A stretch of DNA of 64,000 bases from Holophagales bacterium (GTDB lineage: Bacteria; Acidobacteriota; Thermoanaerobaculia; Multivoradales; Multivoraceae), in assembly GCA_009837885.1 (NCBI GenBank), contig VXSP01000029.1, positions 8,150-72,149 of the forward strand, in the 5' to 3' direction. A program made the translations under genes and the position numbers. The notes under the pieces are model-generated. The model was not told the DNA's origin and ran no database searches. It saw only the letters and a program-made list of their open reading frames with translations. This document shows positions 34,383-42,270 of the stretch, one piece after another; position 1 is the first letter of the stretch, and the number at the start of each line of letters is the position of its first letter.

Positions 34383-35627
34383 GTGCCCCGGGACGTCGCG
34401 GATGCTCCTTCGGCGGGCGCCGGCCGGGCCGAGATCACGGTCCGCGACGCGCGGCGGCTGGCGCTGGCGCGGGCGGGGCTCCTGAATCCGGAGTGGACCG
34501 GCCTGCCGCGCGCTGCTTCGGGCCGCGGCCTGCGGGCGCGCCGGGCGCTCCACGCATTGATCGAGCGCTTCGGATATCTCCAGCTCGACACCATCTCGAT
34601 TGCCGGCGCCCGCACCCACGCTCTCGTGCCGTTGTCGCGCTGGCCCGGAATCGATCGGAACCTGCCGGAGGAACTCCTGCAGCCGGGCGAGCCGCTCTTC
34701 GAGTACTGGGGTCACGAGGCGAGCTGGATCCCGATCGATCTGTACCCTGCGTTCGGCTTCCGCCGCAAGGAGTATCGAAGTGGCAGGACCTGGCACAGCA
34801 AGGGGATTCGCGAGCACCCGGAAGTGGCGAAGGCGATCCTGCGCCGGGTCGAGGCCGAGGGGCCGATGCGGTCCCTGGATCTGACGGGGCCGATGCTGGG
34901 CGAGGTGTGGCGCTCGAAGCGGGAACGCTGGGTCGCCTATTCGCTGTGGTCCACCGGGGAGCTCGCCATCCGGTCGCGCCGCAACTTCCAGCGGACCTTC
35001 GACCTGCCTGAACGGGTGATTCCCGAGCGTTGGCGGAGCGAGGAATGGAGCCTGGAGGAGGGGATCCGGGCGTTGATCCTGCGCGCGCTCGAGGGTCACG
35101 GCTGGGCGACGATCGGCACGCTCGCCGACACCTGGCGGCTCAAGAATCTGCGGCCCCAGATCAGGGCCGCGCTGGAGGACTTGGTCGCAGCGGAGGAGGC
35201 TATCCCGTGCGACGTGATCGCGGCCGGCGGCAAGAGTCGGTCGGGATGGGTGCGGCCCGACGATCTGGAACTCGCGGCGCGGTTGCGGCGGGTGCGTCCG
35301 GCGCCGGACCGGGGCGTGCTGCTGTCGCCGTTCGACCCGGTGCTCTGGCGACGGCCGCGGGTGGCGCACCTGTTCGGTTTCGACCAGATCCTGGAGATCT
35401 TCAAGCCGGCCTCGCAGCGGCGCTACGGCTACTACTGCATGCCGGTGCTGGCGGGCGACCGGCTGGTGGCGCGCTTCGACCTGAAGGCGCACCGGAAACA
35501 GGGGCGTCTGGAGGTGCTGTCGCTCCACTACGAGGCGGATGGGGCCAAGCCTCCCGCGGCTGATCGGGCGGCCGCGGAGAGCGCGTTGTCGAGATTCGCG
35601 GAGTCGGTGGAGCTCGCTGTCGACTAG
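34383..35627 (+). CDS. YcaQ-type winged-helix protein (DNA crosslink glycosylase family)
   Basis: A 414-aa protein of the DUF1006/YcaQ family, winged-helix repeat proteins that in E. coli (YcaQ/AlkX) unhook interstrand DNA crosslinks. ARRLALARAGLL opens the helix-turn domain; LQLDTISIAGARTHAL contains the QxDT-type active-loop motif (canonical QVDPI) and EYWGHEASWIP follows, another conserved stretch. The C-terminal part has LLSPFDPVLWRRPRVAHLFGFD and KRRYGYYCMPVL-like strand (positions about 315-355). GTG start follows the receptor stop by 3 nt, so it may be in the same mRNA. It is a DNA-repair gene in an otherwise catabolic operon. Confidence 0.87.
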   Translation: MPRDVADAPSAGAGRAEITVRDARRLALARAGLLNPEWTGLPRAASGRGLRARRALHALIERFGYLQLDTISIAGARTHALVPLSRWPGIDRNLPEELLQPGEPLFEYWGHEASWIPIDLYPAFGFRRKEYRSGRTWHSKGIREHPEVAKAILRRVEAEGPMRSLDLTGPMLGEVWRSKRERWVAYSLWSTGELAIRSRRNFQRTFDLPERVIPERWRSEEWSLEEGIRALILRALEGHGWATIGTLADTWRLKNLRPQIRAALEDLVAAEEAIPCDVIAAGGKSRSGWVRPDDLELAARLRRVRPAPDRGVLLSPFDPVLWRRPRVAHLFGFDQILEIFKPASQRRYGYYCMPVLAGDRLVARFDLKAHRKQGRLEVLSLHYEADGAKPPAADRAAAESALSRFAESVELAVD

Positions 35628-35672
35628 CGTCGCCGCGTCGAAGCAGACGCCCGCTGGCCGCCTTCGGCGGAA

Positions 35673-35746
35673 GCCGGCGGGAACCCGGGTGGCGCGATCT
35701 CGCGCCACACGCGAACCAGTCCGTGCGCCCGTCAGCGGGCGCACGG
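35673..35746 (+). repeat. 74-bp palindrome-rich repeat, copy A
   Basis: It shares 65 of 74 positions with the reverse complement of 36785-36858. It contains hairpin GTGCGCCCG-TCAG-CGGGCGCAC (35723-35744) and a GGCGCG...CGCGCC palindrome. It lies upstream of the sugar-binding protein gene; copy B flanks its other side. Confidence 0.85.
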
Positions 35747-35783
35747 GTGGCACCCCGGTCCCCCCAGTGTGCGGTCGGTTCAG

Positions 35784-35789
35784 TACGCT
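35784..35789 (+). promoter_or_regulatory. -10-like hexamer for the binding-protein gene, leaderless spacing
   Basis: TACGCT ends 8 nt before the ATG at 35798; no ribosome-binding site lies between. Confidence 0.5.
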
Positions 35790-35797
35790 GTAGCGCG

Positions 35798-36745
35798 ATG
35801 AGGGACACGCATCGCCGGTGGGCAACTCCGATCGTCCTCTGCGCCGTGTCGCTGCTGGCCGGGTGCGGTGGCGATGTTCCGGATGTTGCAGACGGCGCGC
35901 CGCCGCAGATCGCCCTGGTCATGAAGTCCCTGGCCAACGAGTTCTTCGAGACGATGGCCGAGGGCGCCCGCGCGCACCACGAGGCTCAGCCGGACGAGTA
36001 CGACCTGGTCGTCAACGGCACCCGAAACGAGAGCGACCTGGCCCAGCAGGTCGCCCTGGTCGAGCAGATGGTGGCCTCGGGCAGCGACGCGATCGTCATT
36101 GCGCCCGCCGATTCGAAGGCCCTGGCGCCGGCACTCGCTCGGGCCCAGGCGGCCGGTGTGGTGGTCGTCAACATCGACAACCGCCTGGACGCGGAGGTGG
36201 CGGCGGAGGCGGGCCTCGACGCGCCCTTCGTCGGCCCGGACAATCGCGATGGCGCTCGGCGGGTTGGCGAGGTGCTGGCGGAACGGCTTTCGCCGGGCGA
36301 TCAGGTGGCGATCGTCGGCGGCATCCCGACCGCCTTCAATGCGCAGCAGCGACAGGCCGGCTTCGAGGACGCGATGGAAGCGGCCGGCGCCGAGGTCGTC
36401 GACGTCCAGAGCGGTGGATGGGAGCAGGCGCAGGCGAACACAGTGGCCGCGGCGATGCTGCGGGAGTATCCGGACCTGCGCGCGCTCCTCTGCGCCAACG
36501 ACAACATGGCGTTGGGCGCCCTGGCGGCACGCCGGCAGAGCGGCCGCGACGATGTGCTGATCGTCGGCTTCGACAACATCGACGCGGTGGGGGAGCTGGT
36601 CGCCCAGGGCGAGATTCTGGCCACCGCCGACCAGCATGCCGACCGGCTCGCGGTCTTCGGGATCGAGGCTGCGCTCGAGATTCTGAGCGGCGGCGAAGCC
36701 GACGACCGTCAGACGCCGGTCGACATCGTCACGGCGCCCGACTAG
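35798..36745 (+). CDS. sugar ABC transporter substrate-binding lipoprotein (RbsB-like)
   Basis: A 315-aa periplasmic-binding-protein of the ribose/xylose cluster. Lipobox LLAGC at about residue 22; PQIALVMKSLANEFFETMAEGA is the first lobe strand-helix; DAIVIAPADSKAL, VVNIDNRLD, CANDNMALGALAA and VGFDNIDAV are family motifs of sugar-binding lobes; the C-terminal TAPD is the ending. It works with an ABC permease and ATPase; the permease is at 37829, but no ATPase gene is in the window. The start ATG at 35798 gives the signal. The gene stands alone between two inverted copies of a 74-bp repeat. Confidence 0.9.
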   Translation: MRDTHRRWATPIVLCAVSLLAGCGGDVPDVADGAPPQIALVMKSLANEFFETMAEGARAHHEAQPDEYDLVVNGTRNESDLAQQVALVEQMVASGSDAIVIAPADSKALAPALARAQAAGVVVVNIDNRLDAEVAAEAGLDAPFVGPDNRDGARRVGEVLAERLSPGDQVAIVGGIPTAFNAQQRQAGFEDAMEAAGAEVVDVQSGGWEQAQANTVAAAMLREYPDLRALLCANDNMALGALAARRQSGRDDVLIVGFDNIDAVGELVAQGEILATADQHADRLAVFGIEAALEILSGGEADDRQTPVDIVTAPD

Positions 36746-36765
36746 GAGCCTGCGCGGCAGAAACT

Positions 36766-36898
36766 GGGTGCGCCGGCGTGTCATCCGTGCGCCCGATGAC
36801 GGGCACACGGACTGTGACGCGTGTGGCGCGGTACCGCGCCACACGGGTTCCCGCCGGCATCCGGCGCGAAGCGCCGGCCTCTGGACCTTCTGCCGCGC
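36766..36898. repeat. mosaic palindromic repeat region containing copy B and a REP hairpin
   Basis: It contains ACTGGGTGCGCCGGCGT (also at 40096), the inverted 74-bp copy B (36785-36858), a perfect 24-bp palindrome at 36821-36844 (GTGTGGCGCG then its complement around GTAC) and hairpin CCGGCGC-GAA-GCGCCGG (36861-36877). It fills the gap between the converging binding-protein and methyltransferase genes. Confidence 0.8.
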
Positions 36899-37698
36899 TA
36901 GGGGAGCTTCGTCACGATCGCCTGGCCCGTGGGCAGGGCGAGCGGGGCTTCGGGCAGGTCGGCGAAGAACTCGTCCACGGCGTCCTTCTCCCCGCGGGCG
37001 GCGGGGAAGCCGTAGTCGTCGAAGACCACGATCCCGCCTGGGGAGAGGCGCGGATAGAAGTACTCCAGGCAGTCGAGCGTCGAACGGTAGAGATCGACGT
37101 CGACGTGGACGAAGGCGAAGCGAGAGCCTTCGAGACCGGCGAAGGTCGACGGAATCCACCCTTCGTGGACTCTGAGGGACCCCGGGAAGCCGCCGAGCAG
37201 AGCGCGGACGGCCTGGGCGGACGTCGCCTTGAACACGCCCTGCTCCAGATCGGGATCTCTCTCCGGATCGGGCGCCGGGAGTCCCTCGAAGCTGTCGAAG
37301 AGGTGGAGGGTCTCTTGATGCCCTTCCAGGACTCTCGAGAGAAGAAGCGCCGTGCCGCCCCGGTACACGCCGCACTCGGCGAAATCGCCGTCGACGGAGA
37401 GCGCCTGGTTGGCGAGGCGGTAGAGAACCTGGCAGCGGTCGCCTGAAACGACCGTGTACGGCTCGACGCCGTCGTACGCCTCCCGAAAGTCGGGCTCGCC
37501 GCGCCAGGGCGCCCAGACCGGCGACGGCGACCTCCACTCGCGGTAGAAGCGCTCGTCCGCGTTCCCCACGGCGTGAGCGTCCCGCTTCGAGCGGGGGAAG
37601 ATCTCGAAGTCGTACCCGAACCGACGCAGCACGCCCTTCGTCAGCCGGTATGCGGCGGCCTTCGAGCCACCGCGGACCCGGCGAACGAGAGCGCGCAC
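36898..37698 (-). CDS. TylF/MycF-like O-methyltransferase
   Basis: A 266-aa SAM-dependent methyltransferase of the TylF/MycF family. FAECGVYRGGTALLLSRVL (about 105-123) is the SAM-binding motif; HLFDSFEGLPAP is the family loop; FAFVHVDVDLYRSTLDCLEYFYPRL is the metal-site stretch with Asp; IVVFDDYGFPAARGEKDAVDEFF closes it. Family members methylate sugar hydroxyls of natural products. It starts at GTG and runs opposite to the flanking ABC genes, so it interrupts the transporter locus. The substrate is unknown; a surface or capsular sugar is plausible. Confidence 0.87.
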   Translation of the reverse strand: MRALVRRVRGGSKAAAYRLTKGVLRRFGYDFEIFPRSKRDAHAVGNADERFYREWRSPSPVWAPWRGEPDFREAYDGVEPYTVVSGDRCQVLYRLANQALSVDGDFAECGVYRGGTALLLSRVLEGHQETLHLFDSFEGLPAPDPERDPDLEQGVFKATSAQAVRALLGGFPGSLRVHEGWIPSTFAGLEGSRFAFVHVDVDLYRSTLDCLEYFYPRLSPGGIVVFDDYGFPAARGEKDAVDEFFADLPEAPLALPTGQAIVTKLP

Positions 37699-37711
37699 TA
37701 GGCGGAACTCA

Positions 37712-37730
37712 GGGCGCCATCAAGGCGCCC
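37712..37730. repeat. hairpin GGGCGCC-ATCAA-GGCGCCC
   Basis: Stem of 7 bp with a 5-nt loop, between the divergent methyltransferase and permease genes. A similar GGCGCC hairpin is at 47457-47473. Confidence 0.5.
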
Positions 37731-37828
37731 GTCGCCGGGAAGACGCTGGGGCGTTGTCATGGGATCGGGGCTCTTGGAGGCAGCCGCGACTGTATCCTCG
37801 TCTCGATGCTCGCAGGACGCTCCGACCG

Positions 37829-38821
37829 ATGACGCTGGCGGTTGCCGGCTGGCGCCGTTCTTTCTCCATCGGATATCGGGGAGGACTGGTCCTGGTTCTC
37901 CTGGGCCTGTGTGTCGCCTTCGGCCTGATCACGGATCACTTCTGGAGCGCCGTGACGTTTCGCACGCTGGCGAACCAGTTGCCGCCACTGGTCATCGCTT
38001 CGGCCGGCCTGACGCTGGTGCTGATCGCCGGCGGCATCGACCTTTCCGTCGGGTCGGTGCTGGCCCTGGCGGCCGCCGTGTTGGGCGTCCTGACTGTCGA
38101 TCAGGGCTTGCCTCTGCTGCTCGCGGCGCTGGTGGCCCTCGCCGTCGGCGGGCTATGCGGCGCGATCAACGGCGCGCTGGTCGCTCGCTGGTCCATCCCG
38201 TCGTTCCTGGTCACGCTCGGGATGCTCGAGATCGCGCGCGGCTCGACCTACCTGGTGACCGCCTCCAGGACGAGCTACCTGGGCGACCGGGTCTCCGCGC
38301 TGGGCGCCAACCTGCCGGTCCTGGGATTGTCGGCGGCCTTCGTTGGTTCGCTCGCGGTCGTCGGAGCGCTGCAGTTCGTGCTCTCGCGCACCGCCTTCGG
38401 GCGCTGGGTGTTCGCCGTCGGCGGTAACCGCACGGCGCTTCACCGCTGCGGCGTGCGGCCCTCCCGGGTCCAGTTCGCGGTGTTCACGCTCGCCGGGTTG
38501 CTTGCTGCCGCCGCCGGGCTGTGCCAGGTCGGCTACCTGCAGTCCGCCGATCCGAACGCCGCGATCGGGATGGAGCTGTCGGCCATTGCCGCGGTGGTCA
38601 TCGGCGGCACGTCGCTCCTCGGCGGCCGGGGGTCGGTGACCGGCACGCTCCTGGGCGTGCTGGTGATCGCGGTGCTCCAGACCGGACTCGCCCAGGCCGG
38701 CGCCACCGAGCCCACGAAGCGGATCATCACCGGCGCGGCGATCCTGCTGGCGGTGGCGACGGATGTCTGGCGCCGCCGACGGAGCGCTGACGCCGGCTCT
38801 CGACGCGGTCTTGATCCCTGA
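37829..38821 (+). CDS. sugar ABC transporter permease (RbsC-like)
   Basis: A 330-aa inner-membrane permease of the ribose/xylose BPD_transp_2 type. About 9-10 hydrophobic segments; the first is GGLVLVLLGLCVAFGLI (about 18-34). IAGGIDLSVGSVLALAAAVLG is the EAA-like family motif (about 69-89), and AIAAVVIGGTSLLGGRGSVTGTLLGV carries the second conserved stretch. It should dimerise and work with an RbsA-type ATPase, which is absent here. ATG at 37829 is preferred to the frame's earlier ATG because it starts the cytoplasmic tail; TATCCT (37793-37798) is a possible -10. Confidence 0.9.
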   Translation: MTLAVAGWRRSFSIGYRGGLVLVLLGLCVAFGLITDHFWSAVTFRTLANQLPPLVIASAGLTLVLIAGGIDLSVGSVLALAAAVLGVLTVDQGLPLLLAALVALAVGGLCGAINGALVARWSIPSFLVTLGMLEIARGSTYLVTASRTSYLGDRVSALGANLPVLGLSAAFVGSLAVVGALQFVLSRTAFGRWVFAVGGNRTALHRCGVRPSRVQFAVFTLAGLLAAAAGLCQVGYLQSADPNAAIGMELSAIAAVVIGGTSLLGGRGSVTGTLLGVLVIAVLQTGLAQAGATEPTKRIITGAAILLAVATDVWRRRRSADAGSRRGLDP

Positions 38822-38888
38822 GGCGGTCGGCGGCGCTATTCTGGGAGGCGGCTTCGCAAGAACAACCGCACCGAACAAGGAGTCCGAC

Positions 38889-40082
38889 ATGAAGAGTCGA
38901 TGTGCCGCGAGGATGCTGTTCCCTCTTTCCGCGGTGCTTTTCGCCGTTTCCGCCGCCGCGCAAGAGCGCGCGATCGAGTTTCCCGACGTCGACGGTTACC
39001 GGACCTTCAGCGTCGACCTGCACACCCACTCCGTCTTCTCCGACGGCATGGTGTGGCCGATCATCCGCATGCAGGAGGCCGAGCGGGACGGCCTCACGCT
39101 GATTGCGGTGACCGAGCACCTGGAGTACCAGCCCTGGCAGAAGGACATCCCGCATCCGGACCGGAACCGGTCCTACGTCGTCGCCAGCGAGTACACCGAG
39201 GAGTCGGAGTCGGACGTGATCGTGGTCAACGGCGCGGAGATCACCCGCAGCATGCCGCCGGGGCACGTCAACGCCGTGTTCATTCAGGACGCGAACGCGC
39301 TGCTCGTGAAGAGCAGTGGTGCGGACTACATGACCCGGCTCCGGCCCTCCACGTCCGAGGAGCAGGCGGCGAGTGAGCGGGAGGCGAGGAAGGCGATCGA
39401 GGTGGCTAACGAGCAGAACGCCTTCGTGTTCTGGAACCACCCGAACTGGCCGTCGCAGCGGCCCGACGGCGTAGCCAAACTGACCGGCATGCATCGCGAC
39501 CTCATCGCCGAGGGCTTGCTGCACGGCATCGAGGTGGCGAACGGGGACTTCTACTCGGCCGAGTCGCTCCAGATCGCGCTCGACAACGACCTGGCGATCC
39601 TGGGTGTGTCCGATGTCCACTACCTGATCGACTGGGACTACCTGCCCAACGACGGCGGCCACCGCACGGCGACCCTGGTGTTCGCGGAAGAGCGGAGCAC
39701 GGAGTCGATCAAGGAGGCCCTGCGCGCGAACCGCACCGTTGCCTGGTTTGGCAACTGGCTGATCGGCCGCGAGGACGCGCTGATGCCGCTGCTCGAGGCT
39801 TCGCTCCAGTTGACGAAGGTCGAACGCAGCCCCGGTGACAAGCTGATCGACATCAGGCTCTCCAACATGTCGGATGCAGCCTTCGACCTGCGAGTGGTGA
39901 GCGGGCACCGGTTCAACGGTCCCCCGTCGACCATGCGGGTCGAGCCGCACAGCGACCTGGATCTGGCGATCAGCGGCGAGTCCCGCCCCAGCTTCGAGAT
40001 CGCCTTCGAGGTCCTGAACGCGATCTCGGCGCCGGAGACGCACCCGACGCTGCGGCTGCCGGTCGAGGTGCCGCCCCGGTAG
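38889..40082 (+). CDS. secreted PHP-domain phosphoesterase (Sb-PDE-like)
   Basis: A 397-aa exported protein with a signal to AAAQ (about residue 25). DLHTHSVFSDGM (about 43-54) is the PHP metal-binding DxHxH motif; AVTEHLEY the next His/Glu; VVNGAEITRS, FVFWNHPNW and LGVSDVHY are further PHP sites. The second half carries a beta-rich domain (about 300-397). PHP enzymes hydrolyse phosphodiesters; this secreted type is named after the Sphingobium phosphodiesterase (Sb-PDE). Good SD (AAGGAG) 7 nt from the ATG and a TATTCT hexamer at 38837-38842. Confidence 0.87.
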   Translation: MKSRCAARMLFPLSAVLFAVSAAAQERAIEFPDVDGYRTFSVDLHTHSVFSDGMVWPIIRMQEAERDGLTLIAVTEHLEYQPWQKDIPHPDRNRSYVVASEYTEESESDVIVVNGAEITRSMPPGHVNAVFIQDANALLVKSSGADYMTRLRPSTSEEQAASEREARKAIEVANEQNAFVFWNHPNWPSQRPDGVAKLTGMHRDLIAEGLLHGIEVANGDFYSAESLQIALDNDLAILGVSDVHYLIDWDYLPNDGGHRTATLVFAEERSTESIKEALRANRTVAWFGNWLIGREDALMPLLEASLQLTKVERSPGDKLIDIRLSNMSDAAFDLRVVSGHRFNGPPSTMRVEPHSDLDLAISGESRPSFEIAFEVLNAISAPETHPTLRLPVEVPPR

Positions 40083-40095
40083 GAGAGCGTTCCAC

Positions 40096-40151
40096 ACTGG
40101 GTGCGCCGACGTCCTCGTCGGCCTCTGAAACAGCGCGCGAGACCGCAGGTC
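40096..40151. repeat. REP-like hairpins in the gap after the PHP gene
   Basis: ACTGGGTGCGCCGACGTCCT matches the start of the 36766 repeat with one or two changes and forms the CCGACG-TCCT-CGTCGG hairpin (40106-40121). A second hairpin GCGAGACC-GCA-GGTCTCGC follows. It lies between the converging PHP and SUMF1-fold genes. Confidence 0.7.
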
Positions 40152-40166
40152 TCGCTCCTGGCTGGC

Positions 40167-41324
40167 TCAATCCCGTTCGCCGCGGCGCTGGCGCTCGACG
40201 ATCCGGCGCACCGAGTCCACGTCGGGCGCCCAGTACCGTTCCTGCTCCTCGATCGGCGGCTCGACCAGCGGCCGGACGACCCGGAAGCCCAGGAACCGGG
40301 CGTTCGTGTGGTACCAGACGCTCTGCGGGATCTGGGGGTCCATCCGTTTCCAGGTGAGTTCGGAGCCACGGCGGGCGGCGCAGCGAAGCGCGGACGGTTC
40401 GTCCTGCCAGGAGCCGCCGCGGACGCTGCGTGGATACTCATTGTCCGGCCACACGATCGGGTCGGCGAGCGGAGCGCCGCCGTCGAACTCCGCGTAGACG
40501 GCGTAGGCGTCGAGGGTCCACTCCGCGATGTTGCCGTGCAGGTCGAAGATTCCCCACGCGTTCGGCTCGAGTCGGGCGACCTCGTGGTAGCGGCGGCCGC
40601 TGTTGCCGGCATGCCAGGCGAAGCGGTCGATCTGGGTCGCGTCGTCGCCGAACGACCACGCGGTTCCGGTGCCGGCCCGGCAGGCGTACTCCCACTCGGC
40701 CTCGGTCGGCAGGCGGTAGAAGCGGCCGGTTTTCATCGACAGCCACTTCGTGAAGTGCCGGGCCGCGAACTGGGTCATCGAGATCGCCGGAAAGCCCTCG
40801 ACTCCCATGCCGAAGTCCATCGGCCGGTAAGGTGGCGTCGGCCGGCTTACCGCGTCGGCCCAGGCCGCGGCGGGTGCTTCGCCGCCGCGGTCCGTGTCGA
40901 ACATGAACACGCGGTACAGGTCCCAGGTCGTCTCGTGGGTCGCCATCCAGAACGGGCCTACGCGGACTCGACTCTGGGGAGACTCCAGTTCGCTCCGCCC
41001 GGGCTCGGTCTCCGGACTGCCCATCAGGAACTCGCCGCCCGGAACGGGCGCCATGTCGAGGTGGAACTCGCCACCTTCGGCACTGACGCGGACGATTCGC
41101 TCACGGTAGGGCTGCATGTCGGCTTCGGTGGCCGCGACGGCGGCCGGAACGTCGACTGATGGCGGCCGCCCCAACGGCATGTCCGGGTACCGCCCGGTGC
41201 CCGGTTCCTGGACCACAGCGACGAGCAGGGCCGGCAGCGCGGCAAGCGCGGCTGAGACGCGGAGCCGGACCGGATGCCGGCCGTCAGGCCGGCGCACCGA
41301 CAGTCGCCTGCTCCTCCGGTGCAA
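40167..41324 (-). CDS. SUMF1-fold (formylglycine-generating enzyme-like) secreted protein, lacks catalytic Cys pair
   Basis: A 385-aa FGE/SUMF1-fold protein with a hydrophobic signal (about 22-39). MAPVPGGEFLMGSPETEPGRSE and YRLPTEAEWEYACRAGTGT are the family signatures; FDLHGNIAEWTLDAYA, RGGSWQDEPSALRCAARR and FLGFRVV close the fold. Genuine FGE has two Cys between GGSx and RxAAR; here those positions are QDEPSAL, so it should not oxidise sulfatase Cys and more likely belongs to the binding-type sub-group. Start is TTG at 41324, 4 nt after the upstream gene; a GTG at 41297 would also give a signal peptide. REP-like DNA (41270-41299) lies in the N-terminal codons. Confidence 0.85.
   Translation of the reverse strand: MHRRSRRLSVRRPDGRHPVRLRVSAALAALPALLVAVVQEPGTGRYPDMPLGRPPSVDVPAAVAATEADMQPYRERIVRVSAEGGEFHLDMAPVPGGEFLMGSPETEPGRSELESPQSRVRVGPFWMATHETTWDLYRVFMFDTDRGGEAPAAAWADAVSRPTPPYRPMDFGMGVEGFPAISMTQFAARHFTKWLSMKTGRFYRLPTEAEWEYACRAGTGTAWSFGDDATQIDRFAWHAGNSGRRYHEVARLEPNAWGIFDLHGNIAEWTLDAYAVYAEFDGGAPLADPIVWPDNEYPRSVRGGSWQDEPSALRCAARRGSELTWKRMDPQIPQSVWYHTNARFLGFRVVRPLVEPPIEEQERYWAPDVDSVRRIVERQRRGERD
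41270..41299. repeat. REP-like hairpin in the coding start of the SUMF1-fold gene
   Basis: GCCGGCC-GTCA-GGCCGGC forms a perfect 7-bp stem; the flanking CCGGAT and GCGCACC match modules at 25020 and 36766. Confidence 0.65.
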
Positions 41325-41328
41325 GCTC

Positions 41329-42120
41329 CTACCGGCCGCGGAAGTTTGCCCGGCGCTTCTCGAAGAAGGCGGCGATGCCTTCGGCGGCGTCCTCGGTGCG
41401 GGCGGCGTCGGCGATCGCCTGGGACTCGAACTCCATCTGGGATTCGAGGTCCTCCGAGAAGGAGCGCATCACGAGCTCCTTGGCGGCCCCGAACGCCCAG
41501 GTCGGCCCGGCGGCCAGTTGGTTCGCGAGCTTCTCCGCGCGCTCGTCCAGTTCATCGGCCGGGACGACTTCGTTGACGATTCCCCATTCCTGGGCCTCGG
41601 CGGCCGACAGCGTGCGGTTCGTGAGGATCAGTTCCAGCGCCCGGTGGCGGCCGAGCAGCCGTGGCAGAAAGTAGGTGGAGCTTCCGTCCGGCGTCAGGCC
41701 GGCCCGCGTATAGGCCATCGTGAACACGGCCTCCTCGGAGGCGACGACCAGATCGGCCGCGCAGGCGACCGAGAACCCGGCGCCGGCTGCCGGCCCCTGG
41801 ATCGCGGCGACGACTGGCGCACTGCCGCGAGTCAAACGCGTGATCGCGGCATGGAGGTAGACCGTCATCTCCTTGAGGCCGCGAGGCAGGGCTTCACCCG
41901 CCTGGGCGAAGGAAGCCAGGTCGCCGCCGGCGCAGAACATGCGTCCCTCGCTGCGCAGCAGAACCGCTCGCACCTCCGGATTCTCGTCGCACTCGATGCC
42001 GACCTCGAGCAGCTCCTTCGTCATCTGCAGGTTCATCGCGTTCGCCGCATCGGGCCGGTTCAGCGTGATCCGGGCGACGTTGTCGGCCAGTTCGAATCGG
42101 AGCGTCTCGAGGTCGTTCAT
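41329..42120 (-). CDS. enoyl-CoA hydratase/isomerase family protein
   Basis: A 263-aa crotonase-fold enzyme. The oxyanion-hole motif is FCAGGDLASF (about 63-72) and the second is IQGPAAGAGFSVACAADLVVAS (about 104-125). At the first catalytic-Glu position the helix reads RAGLTPDGSSTYFLPRLLG, with Pro-Asp-Gly in place of Pro-Glu or similar, and the residue usual for hydratases is missing, so isomerase or other crotonase chemistry is possible. It acts on acyl-CoA intermediates. TACCAT 8 nt upstream of the ATG suggests a leaderless mRNA. It overlaps nothing but is 4 nt before the SUMF1-fold gene. Confidence 0.9.
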   Translation of the reverse strand: MNDLETLRFELADNVARITLNRPDAANAMNLQMTKELLEVGIECDENPEVRAVLLRSEGRMFCAGGDLASFAQAGEALPRGLKEMTVYLHAAITRLTRGSAPVVAAIQGPAAGAGFSVACAADLVVASEEAVFTMAYTRAGLTPDGSSTYFLPRLLGRHRALELILTNRTLSAAEAQEWGIVNEVVPADELDERAEKLANQLAAGPTWAFGAAKELVMRSFSEDLESQMEFESQAIADAARTEDAAEGIAAFFEKRRANFRGR

Positions 42121-42128
42121 GGCGGCCG

Positions 42129-42134
42129 ATGGTA
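42129..42134 (-). promoter_or_regulatory. -10-like hexamer for the enoyl-CoA hydratase gene, leaderless spacing
   Basis: TACCAT on the minus strand ends 8 nt before the ATG at 42120. A divergent TACACT (42149-42154) faces the SwmB gene. Confidence 0.45.
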
Positions 42135-42270
42135 ACGAAGCTCTTCGCTACACTTCTGGTTTCGGTACATTGGTTGCCAAACCGCACCTGATCTCTGTGG
42201 TTGGCCGGTGGTGGTGTGCTTCCCGCGTTCAGCGGCGCGCGGCGCATCCACTGGTGCGAAGGGGAAACTG

